From CADCVT01 sp036389485 (GTDB lineage: Bacteria > Actinomycetota > Thermoleophilia > Solirubrobacterales > Solirubrobacteraceae): 64,000 nucleotides of DNA. This document shows positions 16,077 to 23,906 of this stretch, piece after piece (positions within the stretch are counted from its first letter, which is position 1; every line of letters starts with the position of its first letter). Both the position numbers and the translations under genes were made by a program. The stretch spans positions 72,401 to 136,400 of the forward strand of contig DASVPR010000021.1 in NCBI GenBank assembly GCA_036389485.1. The letters run 5' to 3'. The notes under the pieces were generated by a model. That model ran no database searches and was not told where the DNA came from. It saw only the letters and a program-made list of their open reading frames with translations.

Positions 16077-17192
16077 CTAGCCGCTCGCGCGGCGGACGGC
16101 GCCCGCGATGAGGAGGCACGCGGCTCCGGCGGCCGTGAACGCCACGGCGGCGTGGCCGGTGTACAAAGGCAGCCACACGGCCGGGGCGGCGGCGTTGCCG
16201 GCGAACTTCCATGCGCCGATGAAGGACACCGCTCCGCCTCGGTTCTCGGGTGCTGCTTCGACCGCGAAGGTGTTGAGGCCGGTCCACAGCAGCGCGGAGC
16301 CGATGCCGGCGGCGATCCAGACGGTCGCGAGCCAAGCGGCGGAGCCGACGACGCCGAGCAGGGGGACGATCGCGGCGCACGCGAGCGCGCCGGCGAGCGT
16401 CACGGGCATCCGGCCGTGGCGGTCGACCAACCCGCCGGCGAACGGGCCCACGATGACGCCGGCGAGGCCGAAGCCCGCAAGCAGGAGACCGCGGGTGTCG
16501 GGGCCGAGGTCGAAGTGGTCGGCCGCGCGGATCGCGACGAGGAAGCTCAAGCCGGTCACGGCGAGGTAGGCGAGGAAGGCGGCGCCCGCGAGCCACCGGA
16601 CCCGCCGGTTCAGGGCCGCGCGCAGCCGCGCCGGCTCGGCGGAACCGGCGCGCGCCGTTCCCGGGAGCGGCACGAGCGCCAGCAACAGCGCCGCGACCGC
16701 CGGGCCGATGAACGCGAGCCGGAGATTCGCGGCGCCGGCCAACCCGCCGAGGAGCGGGGCGGAGACGATCCCCGCGGTCTGGACCGCCGCGAACGAGCCC
16801 ATTGCCCGGCCGAGCCGCTCCGGTGGCGTGGTCGCCGCGAGCGACGCGAGCAGCAGCGGCGTCGTGAACGCGTTCGCGACGCCCTGGAGCGCCCGCGCCC
16901 CGAGCAACAACCCGAAGCCGGTCGCGAGCGCGGCCAGGACCGACACGAGCGCGTAGACGACGTACGCGATGCGCGTCGTGCGTGCCGCGCCGAACCGCTC
17001 CCCGAGCGTCCCCGACACGAGCTGCAACACCGCGAACGGGACGATGTACGCGGGGATGACGAGGCTCGCGACGCCGGTCGAGACGTCGAACTCCGACCGC
17101 AGGTCCGGCACGAGCACAGTCAGGACGCCGCCGCCGAACGGCCCCAGGAACCCGCCCGCGTACAGCGCCGCCCGCTGCGTCCGCCCGCTCAT
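16077..17192 (-). CDS. MFS transporter, last gene of the probable arsenic operon
   Basis: 371 residues with about 11-12 hydrophobic helices. GARALQGVANAF and the loop GLVDRHGRMPVTLAGA are major-facilitator motifs, and SGTLGERFGAARTTRI is the helix 2-3 loop. It starts 25 bp after the aquaporin stop on the same strand, so it is probably co-transcribed with arsR-arsI. MFS exporters of organic arsenicals (ArsJ, ArsK type) are known in other ars clusters; whether this one exports arsenic compounds or a drug is inference from context. Confidence 0.85.
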   Translation of the reverse strand: MSGRTQRAALYAGGFLGPFGGGVLTVLVPDLRSEFDVSTGVASLVIPAYIVPFAVLQLVSGTLGERFGAARTTRIAYVVYALVSVLAALATGFGLLLGARALQGVANAFTTPLLLASLAATTPPERLGRAMGSFAAVQTAGIVSAPLLGGLAGAANLRLAFIGPAVAALLLALVPLPGTARAGSAEPARLRAALNRRVRWLAGAAFLAYLAVTGLSFLVAIRAADHFDLGPDTRGLLLAGFGLAGVIVGPFAGGLVDRHGRMPVTLAGALACAAIVPLLGVVGSAAWLATVWIAAGIGSALLWTGLNTFAVEAAPENRGGAVSFIGAWKFAGNAAAPAVWLPLYTGHAAVAFTAAGAACLLIAGAVRRASG

Positions 17193-17217
17193 CCGGGGAG
17201 CGTACGGTCGCCGCGGC

Positions 17218-17910
17218 TCAGCGGCCGGCGTCGTGGAGGCCGGGCTCCTCGCCTCGCACGAGCTGGTACGCGAACGCTCCGAGCGCGGCGCCGGCGACCG
17301 GGCCGGCCAAGTAGACCCAGAAGTCGCGCCACTCGCCCACGACGAGTGCCGGCCCCAAAGACCGGGCCGGGTTCATGCTCGCTCCCGTGACCGGCCCGCC
17401 GAACAGCGCGTCGAGGCCGACGGTGCCGCCGATCGCGATCGCGGCGGCGGCGCCGACGGCTCGCGTGTCGGTCGCCACGGCCATGATCACGAACATGAGG
17501 AACGCGGTCATGACCGCCTCGTAGACGAACGCGCTGCCGGTGCCGACGCTCGGCACGGTGGCTCCCAAGGAAGCGGGCTGATCCGTCCACACCGCGACCA
17601 ACACGAGCGCGCCGAGGGCCCCGCCCGCGCACTGCGCCCCGACATACGCAACAGCGTCCCGCGCCGGGAAGTGGCGGGACAGGACGAACGCGACCGTCAC
17701 CGCCGGGTTGATGTGCGCGCCCGAGAGATGCCCGGTCGCGTAGACCATGACCATGATGATCAGCCCGAAGACGAGCGCGACGCCGACGCTTCCGAGCGCG
17801 CCGTCGTAGCGCGCGTCGGCGACCACCGCGCCGCACCCGGCGAAGACGAGCGCGAACGCGGCGAGCCCCTCGGCGGCCGACCGCCGCGCCTTCCCCGGGC
17901 GGTCAGGCAA
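17218..17910 (-). CDS. MIP-family aquaporin/aquaglyceroporin (AqpS-like context)
   Basis: 230 residues. The two NPA boxes are present: SGAHINPAVTVAF near residue 63 and TGASMNPARSLGP near 180, with six helices. The best start is a TTG overlapping the previous stop by 8 bp, giving RRSAAEGLAAFALVFAGCGA, the normal aquaporin N-terminus. In ars operons such channels (AqpS) let arsenite or methylarsenite leave the cell down its gradient. Lying between an R2-like oxidase and an MFS gene in a cluster headed by arsR-arsI supports that reading over osmoregulation. Confidence 0.9.
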   Translation of the reverse strand: MPDRPGKARRSAAEGLAAFALVFAGCGAVVADARYDGALGSVGVALVFGLIIMVMVYATGHLSGAHINPAVTVAFVLSRHFPARDAVAYVGAQCAGGALGALVLVAVWTDQPASLGATVPSVGTGSAFVYEAVMTAFLMFVIMAVATDTRAVGAAAAIAIGGTVGLDALFGGPVTGASMNPARSLGPALVVGEWRDFWVYLAGPVAGAALGAFAYQLVRGEEPGLHDAGR

Positions 17911-18739
17911 CCGTCTCGATCGGAACGCCGATGATCGACAGCCGCCGCGTCAGCCCGCCGAGCGCGAACGACCGCAGGTCGTCCTCGGAGACGCCCAGCA
18001 CGGCGGAGGCGTCGCCGTCGCCCGGCAGCGTCAGCGACGCCGCGACGTGGGGGAGGAGCTCGCGCAACACGGCGCGCACCGTGTCCGCCTGACGCGGCTC
18101 CGCCCGAACCGTCTCCCGCAAAAACCACACGCCGTACCCGATGTGGCGCGTCTCGTCGTGGTGGATCTTCGAGTAGCCGTCGACGAACCCCGGCAGCAGC
18201 CCGTTCGCGATCAGGTAGTCGGTGATGAACTTGAACGACGTCAGGCCGAGCGTGCCCTCGAGCACCTGGTGGTAGAGCGTCACGAAGCGGACCTTCGCGG
18301 TCAGGTCGCCGGGGTGCGCGAGCAGCTCCGCGTGCGCCTCGACGAGCGCGACGTCGAAGATCGCCCGGAACGCGTCGGAGACGGACTCGCGGGCGCGCGC
18401 TACGTGCTCACCGATAACGGATGGAGCCGCGACGACCTCGTCCTGGAAGCGCGCGTAGAACTGCATGTGCCGCGCCTCGTCCACCTGCTGGGTGGCGAGG
18501 AACGTCGCCTCCTCCTCGCTCCCGTGCGCGGCCACCAGCCCGGTGAACTTCGTCGTGATCCGCTCCTCGGCGACCATCAGCGACGCGAGCACGAAGTGGA
18601 TCAGGTCGCGCTGCTGCGGCGCCAATTCGGGCCACTGCGCGACGTCGGTCGCGAGGTCCACCTCGAACGGCGACCACTGCGAGCCCTCCCACCGCCGGTA
18701 GAGCGTCTGCGGGTCGTTGAGCTGCAGCTCGGCGGTCAC
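17903..18739 (-). CDS. R2-like ferritin-fold metal oxidase (R2lox-like / RNR beta-like)
   Basis: 278 residues from a GTG overlapping the arsI stop (GTGA). Six carboxylate/histidine ligands are in order: VAEERITT, QQVDEARHMQFY, YHQVLEGTLGL and HHDETRHIGYG. The first ligand is Glu, not Asp, as in R2lox, and the Tyr five residues before the third Glu (YHQVLE) matches the cross-linked Tyr of R2lox; the partner Val position appears to be Ile. It is shorter than class Ia R2 and there is no nrdA nearby, so nucleotide reduction is unlikely. An oxidase role in arsenic or thiol chemistry is inferred from the operon. Confidence 0.8.
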   Translation of the reverse strand: MTAELQLNDPQTLYRRWEGSQWSPFEVDLATDVAQWPELAPQQRDLIHFVLASLMVAEERITTKFTGLVAAHGSEEEATFLATQQVDEARHMQFYARFQDEVVAAPSVIGEHVARARESVSDAFRAIFDVALVEAHAELLAHPGDLTAKVRFVTLYHQVLEGTLGLTSFKFITDYLIANGLLPGFVDGYSKIHHDETRHIGYGVWFLRETVRAEPRQADTVRAVLRELLPHVAASLTLPGDGDASAVLGVSEDDLRSFALGGLTRRLSIIGVPIETVA

Positions 18740-19191
18740 GCGCAGCAGACGTCGCCGGCGCCCTCAGCGGCGCACGCGCAGCCCGTCGAGCCGCACCCGC
18801 AGGTCGCAGGCTCCGGCTCGGCGTCGGCGTGCGTGACGAAGACCTCCCACGGCGTGCCGTCCGGGTCGCGCACCCAGATCTTGTCCTGCCGCGCGTAGCA
18901 GCACGTCGTGTCCATCTCGTCGAACGCGGCGAGACCCGCCCCGACGAGCCGCTCCTTCGCGGCGAGGACGTCAGACGTCGACGCGACCTGGATCCCGCCG
19001 TGGTTGAACGTCCCGAGCTCGACCCGCGGCCCCTCGTTGAGCGTGAAGTTCAGCGCCGGCTCGGCGACCGAGAACTTCGCGTAGCCGTCGCGGACCTTCT
19101 CGGGCTGCACCCCGAAGAGCGCCTCGTAGAAGGGGATCGACCGGTCGACGTCGGTCACGGTCAGGGCGAGATGCGGCCTCAGGACAGCCAT
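18736..19191 (-). CDS. arsI: ArsI/CadI-family extradiol dioxygenase, C-As lyase
   Basis: 151 residues, vicinal-oxygen-chelate fold: HLALTVTDVDRSIPFYEALFG at the start, LNFTLNEG, and a CC pair in TTCCYARQDKIWVRDPDG, the methylarsenite-binding cysteines of ArsI. The iron ligands would be the first His, the His of FNHGG and the Glu of PWEVFVT. ArsI demethylates trivalent methylarsonous acid to arsenite. The C-terminus carries an extra cysteine-rich tail with six Cys in the last 21 residues. It overlaps arsR by 13 bp and the R2-like gene by the GTGA junction. Confidence 0.93.
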   Translation of the reverse strand: MAVLRPHLALTVTDVDRSIPFYEALFGVQPEKVRDGYAKFSVAEPALNFTLNEGPRVELGTFNHGGIQVASTSDVLAAKERLVGAGLAAFDEMDTTCCYARQDKIWVRDPDGTPWEVFVTHADAEPEPATCGCGSTGCACAAEGAGDVCCA

Positions 19192-19532
19192 GTGCGCAGC
19201 GCCTCCATGGACTTCGGGGTGACGTAGTAGTAGGCCCACAGCCCGCGCCGCTCCACGCCGACGATGCCCGCGTCGCGGAGCTTCTTCAGGTGGTGCGAGA
19301 GGGTGGGCTGGGAGACGTCGAACAGCGGCACGAGCTCGCAGACGCACACCTCGCCGGCGTGCTTGCGCAGCACGTCGACGAGCTGGACGCGGATCGGGTC
19401 GGAGAGGGCCCTCGCGATCGTCGCGACGCCGGCCGCCGCCTCCGGCGTGACGTCGGGGAAGACGACCGGCTCGCAGCACGGCTCTCCCACCGGCCGCTTC
19501 TGCTTCGGCACGACCTCTAGGTCGACGGTCAT
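19179..19532 (-). CDS. arsR: ArsR-family metalloregulatory repressor
   Basis: 117 residues. The winged helix VSQPTLSHHLKKLRDAGIV is preceded by GEVCVCELVPLF, the CxC metal-binding site of classical ArsR on the recognition region, and an N-terminal CCEP may add a third thiolate. Binding of trivalent arsenic should release it from the operator. It is the first gene of the leftward operon, with a perfect inverted repeat 14 bp upstream of its ATG, so autoregulation is expected. Confidence 0.95.
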   Translation of the reverse strand: MTVDLEVVPKQKRPVGEPCCEPVVFPDVTPEAAAGVATIARALSDPIRVQLVDVLRKHAGEVCVCELVPLFDVSQPTLSHHLKKLRDAGIVGVERRGLWAYYYVTPKSMEALRTWLS

Positions 19533-19545
19533 CGATGGAATGGTA

Positions 19546-19569
19546 TTGCATCGACGGATGTCGATGCAA
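19546..19569. promoter_or_regulatory. ArsR-type operator
   Basis: Perfect 10-bp inverted repeat: TTGCATCGAC (19546-19555), spacer GGAT, GTCGATGCAA (19560-19569). It ends 14 bp before the arsR ATG. Arms, spacing and the AT-bearing outer ends match known ArsR operators, and it would overlap the promoter and block it. Confidence 0.85.
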
Positions 19570-19586
19570 GGGCGGCGCGCGGCGGG

Positions 19587-19715
19587 CTAGCGGCGGCGGT
19601 CCCGGAGCGCGATGACGACCGCCGCCACGAGCAGGACGAGCGGGGCCACCGTCCACGCGATGAGCCCTGCGCTGGGCGAGACGTAGAAGGTGCCGTCGGC
19701 GAGGAGCGCGAGCAT
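19587..19715 (-). CDS. Small single-TM protein
   Basis: 42 residues: MLALLADGTFYVSPSAGL, then a helix AWTVAPLVLLVAAVVIAL and a basic end RDRRR, giving an N-out, C-in topology by the positive-inside rule. A longer upstream frame has poor composition. It lies upstream of the arsR operator and divergent from the M23 peptidase gene. Function unknown. Confidence 0.4.
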   Translation of the reverse strand: MLALLADGTFYVSPSAGLIAWTVAPLVLLVAAVVIALRDRRR

Positions 19716-19732
19716 CAGGGAGGGCGTAGACG

Positions 19733-19791
19733 CGCCCGGTGCGTGTCGGTTCCGGTGGGCGAACCGGTGCAAGGACGCGCGCAAACGGGCG
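19733..19791 (+). promoter_or_regulatory. Nested inverted repeats, possible structured 5' leader
   Basis: An outer arm pair CGCCCG (19733-19738) and CGGGCG (19786-19791) encloses a perfect CGGTTC (19747-19752) / GAACCG (19761-19766) hairpin, 31-89 nt before the M23 peptidase start. Peptidoglycan-hydrolase genes in actinobacteria are often under riboswitch control, but the conserved c-di-AMP riboswitch core was not found here. Confidence 0.35.
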
Positions 19792-19821
19792 TACGCGGCG
19801 CGACCGCCGAGGATCGAGGGC

Positions 19822-20724
19822 GTGTGTCGCCGGGCCGTGCTCGCGGTCGTCGTCGTCGCGTGCCTGGTCCACGCGCCCGCTGCGCATGCCGTCAGCTCGG
19901 ACACCGCGGCGCTCCAGGTCGCGCTGAAGGCGCTCCGCCTCTACGACAGCGCGATCGACGGCGTCTCGGGACCGCGCACGAAGCGAGCCGTCCGCCGCTT
20001 CCAGCGCCGGCGCCACCTCAGAGCCGACGGGGTCGCCGGCCCGCGCACCCGCAGAGCCCTCGGGAAGCGCGGGCGCCCGCGGCTCGGCAGCCGCGCGATG
20101 CGGATCGGACACCGCGGGTGGGACGTCGCCGCGCTCCAGTTCCTGCTGCGCCGGCGCGGCGCGAGCCCCGGCACCGTCGACGGCGGCTTCGGGCCTGGCA
20201 CGAGAGCGGCGGTCAGGCGCTTCCAGCGCAGCCGCGGGCTGACACCCGACGGCGTCGCCGGGCCGGCGACGGTCCGAGCGCTCCAGAGCGGGCGAGGCCC
20301 GCGGCGACGAAAAATAGGCGCGAAGACGGGCGCCGCCACGCCGAGCGGGCCCGTGCGGTTCCTCAGGCCGATCGCCGCGCCGATCGGCGACCGCTTCGGG
20401 ATGCGCGGGAAGCGCCCGCACCAAGGCGTCGACTTCCCGGCGCCCGCCGGCACCCCGGTGACCGCCGCGGGCGTCGGCACCGTCAGCTCCGCCGGCTACA
20501 ACCCGTTCGGCTACGGCAACCTCGTGGTCGTGCAGCACCGGCTGGGCTTCCAGACCTGGTACGCGCACCTGTCGAGCATCGCGGCGGTGCCCGGTCAGGC
20601 GGTGAGCGGCGGCGTGCTGATCGGGCGCGTCGGCTCGACCGGCCACTCGACCGGCCCGCACCTCCACTGGGAGGTGCGCCTCAACGGCACGCCGATCGAC
20701 CCGCTCCCGCGGCTCTTGAACTAG
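19822..20724 (+). CDS. Secreted peptidoglycan hydrolase: two PG-binding domains plus M23 peptidase
   Basis: 300 residues from a GTG giving a clean signal peptide (CRRAVLAVVVVACLVHAPAAHA). Two peptidoglycan-binding-1 repeats follow: VALKALRLYDSAIDGVSGP with KRAVRRFQRRR, and LQFLLRRRGASPGTVDGGFG with AAVRRFQRSRG. The C-terminal LytM/M23 domain has HQGVDFPAP near residue 200 and HLHWEV near 280, the zinc ligands. It should cleave peptide cross-bridges in the wall. Its TAG interlocks with the opposing LuxR gene at CTAG (20721-20724). Confidence 0.92.
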   Translation: MCRRAVLAVVVVACLVHAPAAHAVSSDTAALQVALKALRLYDSAIDGVSGPRTKRAVRRFQRRRHLRADGVAGPRTRRALGKRGRPRLGSRAMRIGHRGWDVAALQFLLRRRGASPGTVDGGFGPGTRAAVRRFQRSRGLTPDGVAGPATVRALQSGRGPRRRKIGAKTGAATPSGPVRFLRPIAAPIGDRFGMRGKRPHQGVDFPAPAGTPVTAAGVGTVSSAGYNPFGYGNLVVVQHRLGFQTWYAHLSSIAAVPGQAVSGGVLIGRVGSTGHSTGPHLHWEVRLNGTPIDPLPRLLN

Positions 20725-21767
20725 GTCCCCGCCGCGGCCCACGCGGTCGCGATCGCCTGACCGCGCTCGCGCACGCCGAGCTTCGCGTTGACCCGCTGCA
20801 TGTGCTTGTGGATCGTCCGCGGGCTGATGGCGAGCTCGTCCGCGACCTCGTTCGTGGTGCGGCCGCGCGCGAGCGCGTGCAGCACCGCCGCCTCCCCAGG
20901 GGTGAGGCCCAACCCGCGCAGCGCCGCGACCGACAGCGCACGGCTGCCGCGCGCGAGCACGAGCGCCGTCTCGCCGCGGTCGCCCTGCGCGCGCCGCACG
21001 AGGAGCGTGTCCCCGTCGGGCAGGGGAAGCGACTCGAGCGGGCGCGGAGGGCGACCCCCGTCGTCGTCGCCCGCCCAGAGCGGCGGCCCGAGCGGCCGCG
21101 CGATCTCCACCTCGCCGGCTCCCGCCAGCGCCGCGAGCTCGCGGGCGGCCGCCGTCACGAACATCACCTCGCCGGACGCCGCGACGACGACGACCGCGGA
21201 GTGCGCTGCGTCCAGCCCGCGCCGCGCGCTGTCGAGCAGCGAGGCGAGGCTCTCGCGCAGCTCGGCGTGCCGGTAGGCCTGGATGAGGTGCGGGCGCGCG
21301 AGCTGCAGGATCTGGCGCTCGCGCTCCGTGTAGTCGGGGTCCGAGCGCATCAGCGCGATCCCGATCGTCATCTGCGGCGGCGACGGCAGCGTGAACGCGA
21401 TCTGGTGGTCCAGCCCGTACGGGCCGTACAGCTCGCGGAACACCTCTGTCCGGCGGAACTCGCGCATGTCGACGACGTCCGACCAGCGGAACGGCCTGCC
21501 GTCGCGCGTCCGCGCGTAGCGCTGCACGAGCGGGTTCTGCCACGCGTAGCGCGCCCACGCCTCGTGCGCGCTCGGGGGAAGCTCGGGGTCGCTGACGGTC
21601 GCGATCGGCCTGGTCTGCGCGTCGAGCTCGTTGTAGGACGCGATCTCCGCGGGCACCACGCGCTTCAGGACGGGGAGGACGCCCACGCGGAACTCGTGCA
21701 GGTCGCGCACGTCGTGCACCTCGCCGGCCAGCTCGAGCACCGCCCGCAGGTCGCGTTCGGTCAGCAC
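20721..21767 (-). CDS. LuxR-family transcriptional regulator with N-terminal sensor region
   Basis: 348 residues. The N-terminal half looks like a GAF/PAS-type sensor of a common actinobacterial family (MTIGIALMRSDPDYTERERQ, LARPHLIQAYRHAELRE). The C-terminus is a LuxR helix-turn-helix, GLTPGEAAVLHALARGRTTN, AISPRTIHKHMQRVNAKLG. No phospho-receiver Asp motif is seen, so it is probably ligand-responsive or constitutive. Targets are unknown; neighbours are an M23 peptidase and a DUF1697 gene. Confidence 0.9.
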   Translation of the reverse strand: MLTERDLRAVLELAGEVHDVRDLHEFRVGVLPVLKRVVPAEIASYNELDAQTRPIATVSDPELPPSAHEAWARYAWQNPLVQRYARTRDGRPFRWSDVVDMREFRRTEVFRELYGPYGLDHQIAFTLPSPPQMTIGIALMRSDPDYTERERQILQLARPHLIQAYRHAELRESLASLLDSARRGLDAAHSAVVVVAASGEVMFVTAAARELAALAGAGEVEIARPLGPPLWAGDDDGGRPPRPLESLPLPDGDTLLVRRAQGDRGETALVLARGSRALSVAALRGLGLTPGEAAVLHALARGRTTNEVADELAISPRTIHKHMQRVNAKLGVRERGQAIATAWAAAGT

Positions 21768-21803
21768 GCCCGAACACTAAACCGGCGTCGTGGCGCCTCG
21801 CCA

Positions 21804-22340
21804 CTACTCCCGCGCGAGCGCGCGCAGCTTCGTGACCGTGTTCCAGTTGCGGTTGGTCACGACGACGCCGAGGTCCGCTTCGGCGATCATCCCCGCCAGG
21901 CCGGACCGCTGCTGGCCGTCGGGATGCCAGGTGTACAGCTCGCGCCCGTGCGCGGCGAACGCCTCCGGCGCGACGTCCGCGGCCGCGAGCTCGCGCACCG
22001 CCGCCGCCCGCGGCCTCCCCGACAGGAAGTGGACGAGGTAGCGGCGCGGGTCGGTCGCGACGTCGCCCAGAGGGTCGCGCTCGACCACCGCGGCAAGCTC
22101 CGAAGCCGACCGCACGACGACCGCTACGTCGAGCCCGAGCCCGTCGGCGATCGCGCGCGAGACGGCCGAAGCGACCTCGTCGGGCGACGCGTCGGACGAC
22201 AGCACGACGTTCCCGCTCTGCCCGAGCGTCCGGACGTCCTCGAACCCGCGCTCCTCCAGCAGCGAGCGCAGGTCGGCCATCGCGATGCGCCTGTTGCGCC
22301 CGACGTTGATCCCGCGCAAGAGCGCGACGTGCCGCTTCAC
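21804..22340 (-). CDS. DUF1697 family protein
   Basis: 178 residues from a GTG that overlaps the upstream glycosyltransferase stop (GTGA). HVALLRGINVGRNRRIAMADLRSLLEERG is split here only in description; its motif LLRGINVG near residue 6 and TLGQSGNVVL near 41 are the family signature, and NRNWNTVTKLRAL ends it. The fold is alpha-beta and the biochemical role is not established. It is coupled to the GT39 gene but has no evident functional link to it. Confidence 0.88.
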   Translation of the reverse strand: MKRHVALLRGINVGRNRRIAMADLRSLLEERGFEDVRTLGQSGNVVLSSDASPDEVASAVSRAIADGLGLDVAVVVRSASELAAVVERDPLGDVATDPRRYLVHFLSGRPRAAAVRELAAADVAPEAFAAHGRELYTWHPDGQQRSGLAGMIAEADLGVVVTNRNWNTVTKLRALARE

Positions 22341-23890
22341 CGCGACCCCCGCTGGAACAGCGGCTCGGCCCGGTTGCGCCCGGCGGTGCGGAACATCCAG
22401 GGATCGAGCCTCACCGGCTCGGGCGCCGTGTACTCGCGCACGGTCATGTTCTGCACGCGCGCGTAGAGCGTCTCGCGGAACGGCGGCGGCGGCGCGAGCG
22501 TCGTCACGATCTGACCGTACGGCACGAACGTCTCGAGCTCGACCGTGTAGACCTTCCTTACGGTCAACGGCCGGTCGTTCACCGGCGGGTCCTGCACCCA
22601 CGGGTCGTACGTGTAGTCGAGCCCCGGCATGTAGATGCGCAGGCTCCGCGCGTGCCACCACGGGGAGACCTCGACGATCCGGTCCTCGGCCGGCGGCCCG
22701 ATCGTCCGCGCGACCGCCGCCCAGTCGTCGCGCTGGCGCTCGGGGTTGCGGGGCACCGCCGCGAGCACGACCCCCGCGAACGCCAGGCACACGACACCCG
22801 CGACCGCGGGCCCAAACCACTTCAGCCGAGGCACGGTCAGCCCGGCCGCGATGACGATCGTCACCGGGATCCACGCCGGCAGCAGGTTGCGCTCGAGGAT
22901 GTAGTCCGAGCCGAAGAGCGACGCGACGTACGGGAGGAGCAGGAAGCCGCCGGCGACCCACACGACGAGCAGCAGCCGCCGGCGGACCGCGGGCTTCGAC
23001 CACAGGAACGCCGCGACCGCGCACAGGAAGAAGAACGCGAGGCCCGCCGCGAACACCTCGTCGCGGTGGTCCTCCATCGTGCTCACGCCCTCCTGGCCGG
23101 CCGCGAAGAAGAACACCGTGTCGCGGATGCGCGGCCACAGCGGGATGTCGCCGATCCAGAACACGCCGCCGTGCTCCTGCTGGTGCAGCAGCATCGGGAG
23201 GATCGCCAGCAGCCCGGCGCCCATCCCCGCGAACACCGGCAGCACCTGCCGCAGCCCCGGCCCGCGCAGCAGGACCCACAGCGCCATCGGGACGAGCGCG
23301 AACAGCGCGAAGTAGTGCGTGGCGGTGGCCAGCACCGACGCGGCCGCCCAGACGACGAGGTCACGTCGCGCCCAGCCGTCGAGCGCGCGGAGGAAGAACA
23401 GGAGCGCGACCGCGCAGAGGAACAGCACCATCGCGTAGGCGCGCGCCTCCTGCGAGTACCAGACCATGGCAGGCGAGAACGCGGTCAGCAGGCCGACGAC
23501 GAGCGCGGCGCGCTTCCCGGCGACGAGCCGCGCCGCCTCGTAGGCGACCGGCACGGTGAGGGTCCCGAACACCGCCGAGAGCGACCGCAGCCCGAGCTCG
23601 CCGTCGCCGAACACCTTCACCCACAGCCAGGCGAGGATGAAGTACGGCGGCGGCTGGGCCTCGTGCGCGAAGACCCCGTCGAGCATCCCGCCGAAGGAGT
23701 CGTTGACGAGCTCCCACGTGAGAGCCTCGTCGTACCACAGGCTCTGGGCGTCGAGGGTCGCGAAGCGGACGAGGGCCGCCACCACCGTCAGCCCGATCAC
23801 GACGGGGGCGCGGAACACGACGAGCCAATGTAGCCCGCCTTCCTCCGGCCCCCGGCCGGGCGCGGCGCCCCCGCTGCGATCGAGGGTCAT
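22337..23890 (-). CDS. GT39-type membrane glycosyltransferase
   Basis: 517 residues with about 10-12 transmembrane helices and a periplasmic C-terminal domain. SLWYDEALTWELV near residue 50 holds the acidic Asp-Glu of the first loop, and YSQEARAYAMVLFL is the second signature of dolichyl/polyprenyl-phosphate mannosyltransferase-like enzymes. It should transfer a sugar from a polyprenyl phosphate to a protein or glycan outside the membrane. It starts 16 bp from the divergent beta-helix gene, and the neighbouring rightward genes also concern sugars. Confidence 0.9.
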   Translation of the reverse strand: MTLDRSGGAAPGRGPEEGGLHWLVVFRAPVVIGLTVVAALVRFATLDAQSLWYDEALTWELVNDSFGGMLDGVFAHEAQPPPYFILAWLWVKVFGDGELGLRSLSAVFGTLTVPVAYEAARLVAGKRAALVVGLLTAFSPAMVWYSQEARAYAMVLFLCAVALLFFLRALDGWARRDLVVWAAASVLATATHYFALFALVPMALWVLLRGPGLRQVLPVFAGMGAGLLAILPMLLHQQEHGGVFWIGDIPLWPRIRDTVFFFAAGQEGVSTMEDHRDEVFAAGLAFFFLCAVAAFLWSKPAVRRRLLLVVWVAGGFLLLPYVASLFGSDYILERNLLPAWIPVTIVIAAGLTVPRLKWFGPAVAGVVCLAFAGVVLAAVPRNPERQRDDWAAVARTIGPPAEDRIVEVSPWWHARSLRIYMPGLDYTYDPWVQDPPVNDRPLTVRKVYTVELETFVPYGQIVTTLAPPPPFRETLYARVQNMTVREYTAPEPVRLDPWMFRTAGRNRAEPLFQRGSR

Positions 23891-23906
23891 GTATCATTGG
23901 AGATAG

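Noticed and set aside
19690..19821. c-di-AMP (ydaO-type) riboswitch before the M23 gene
   Set aside because: Expected for this gene class, but the conserved core segments were not found; only simple nested stems are visible.
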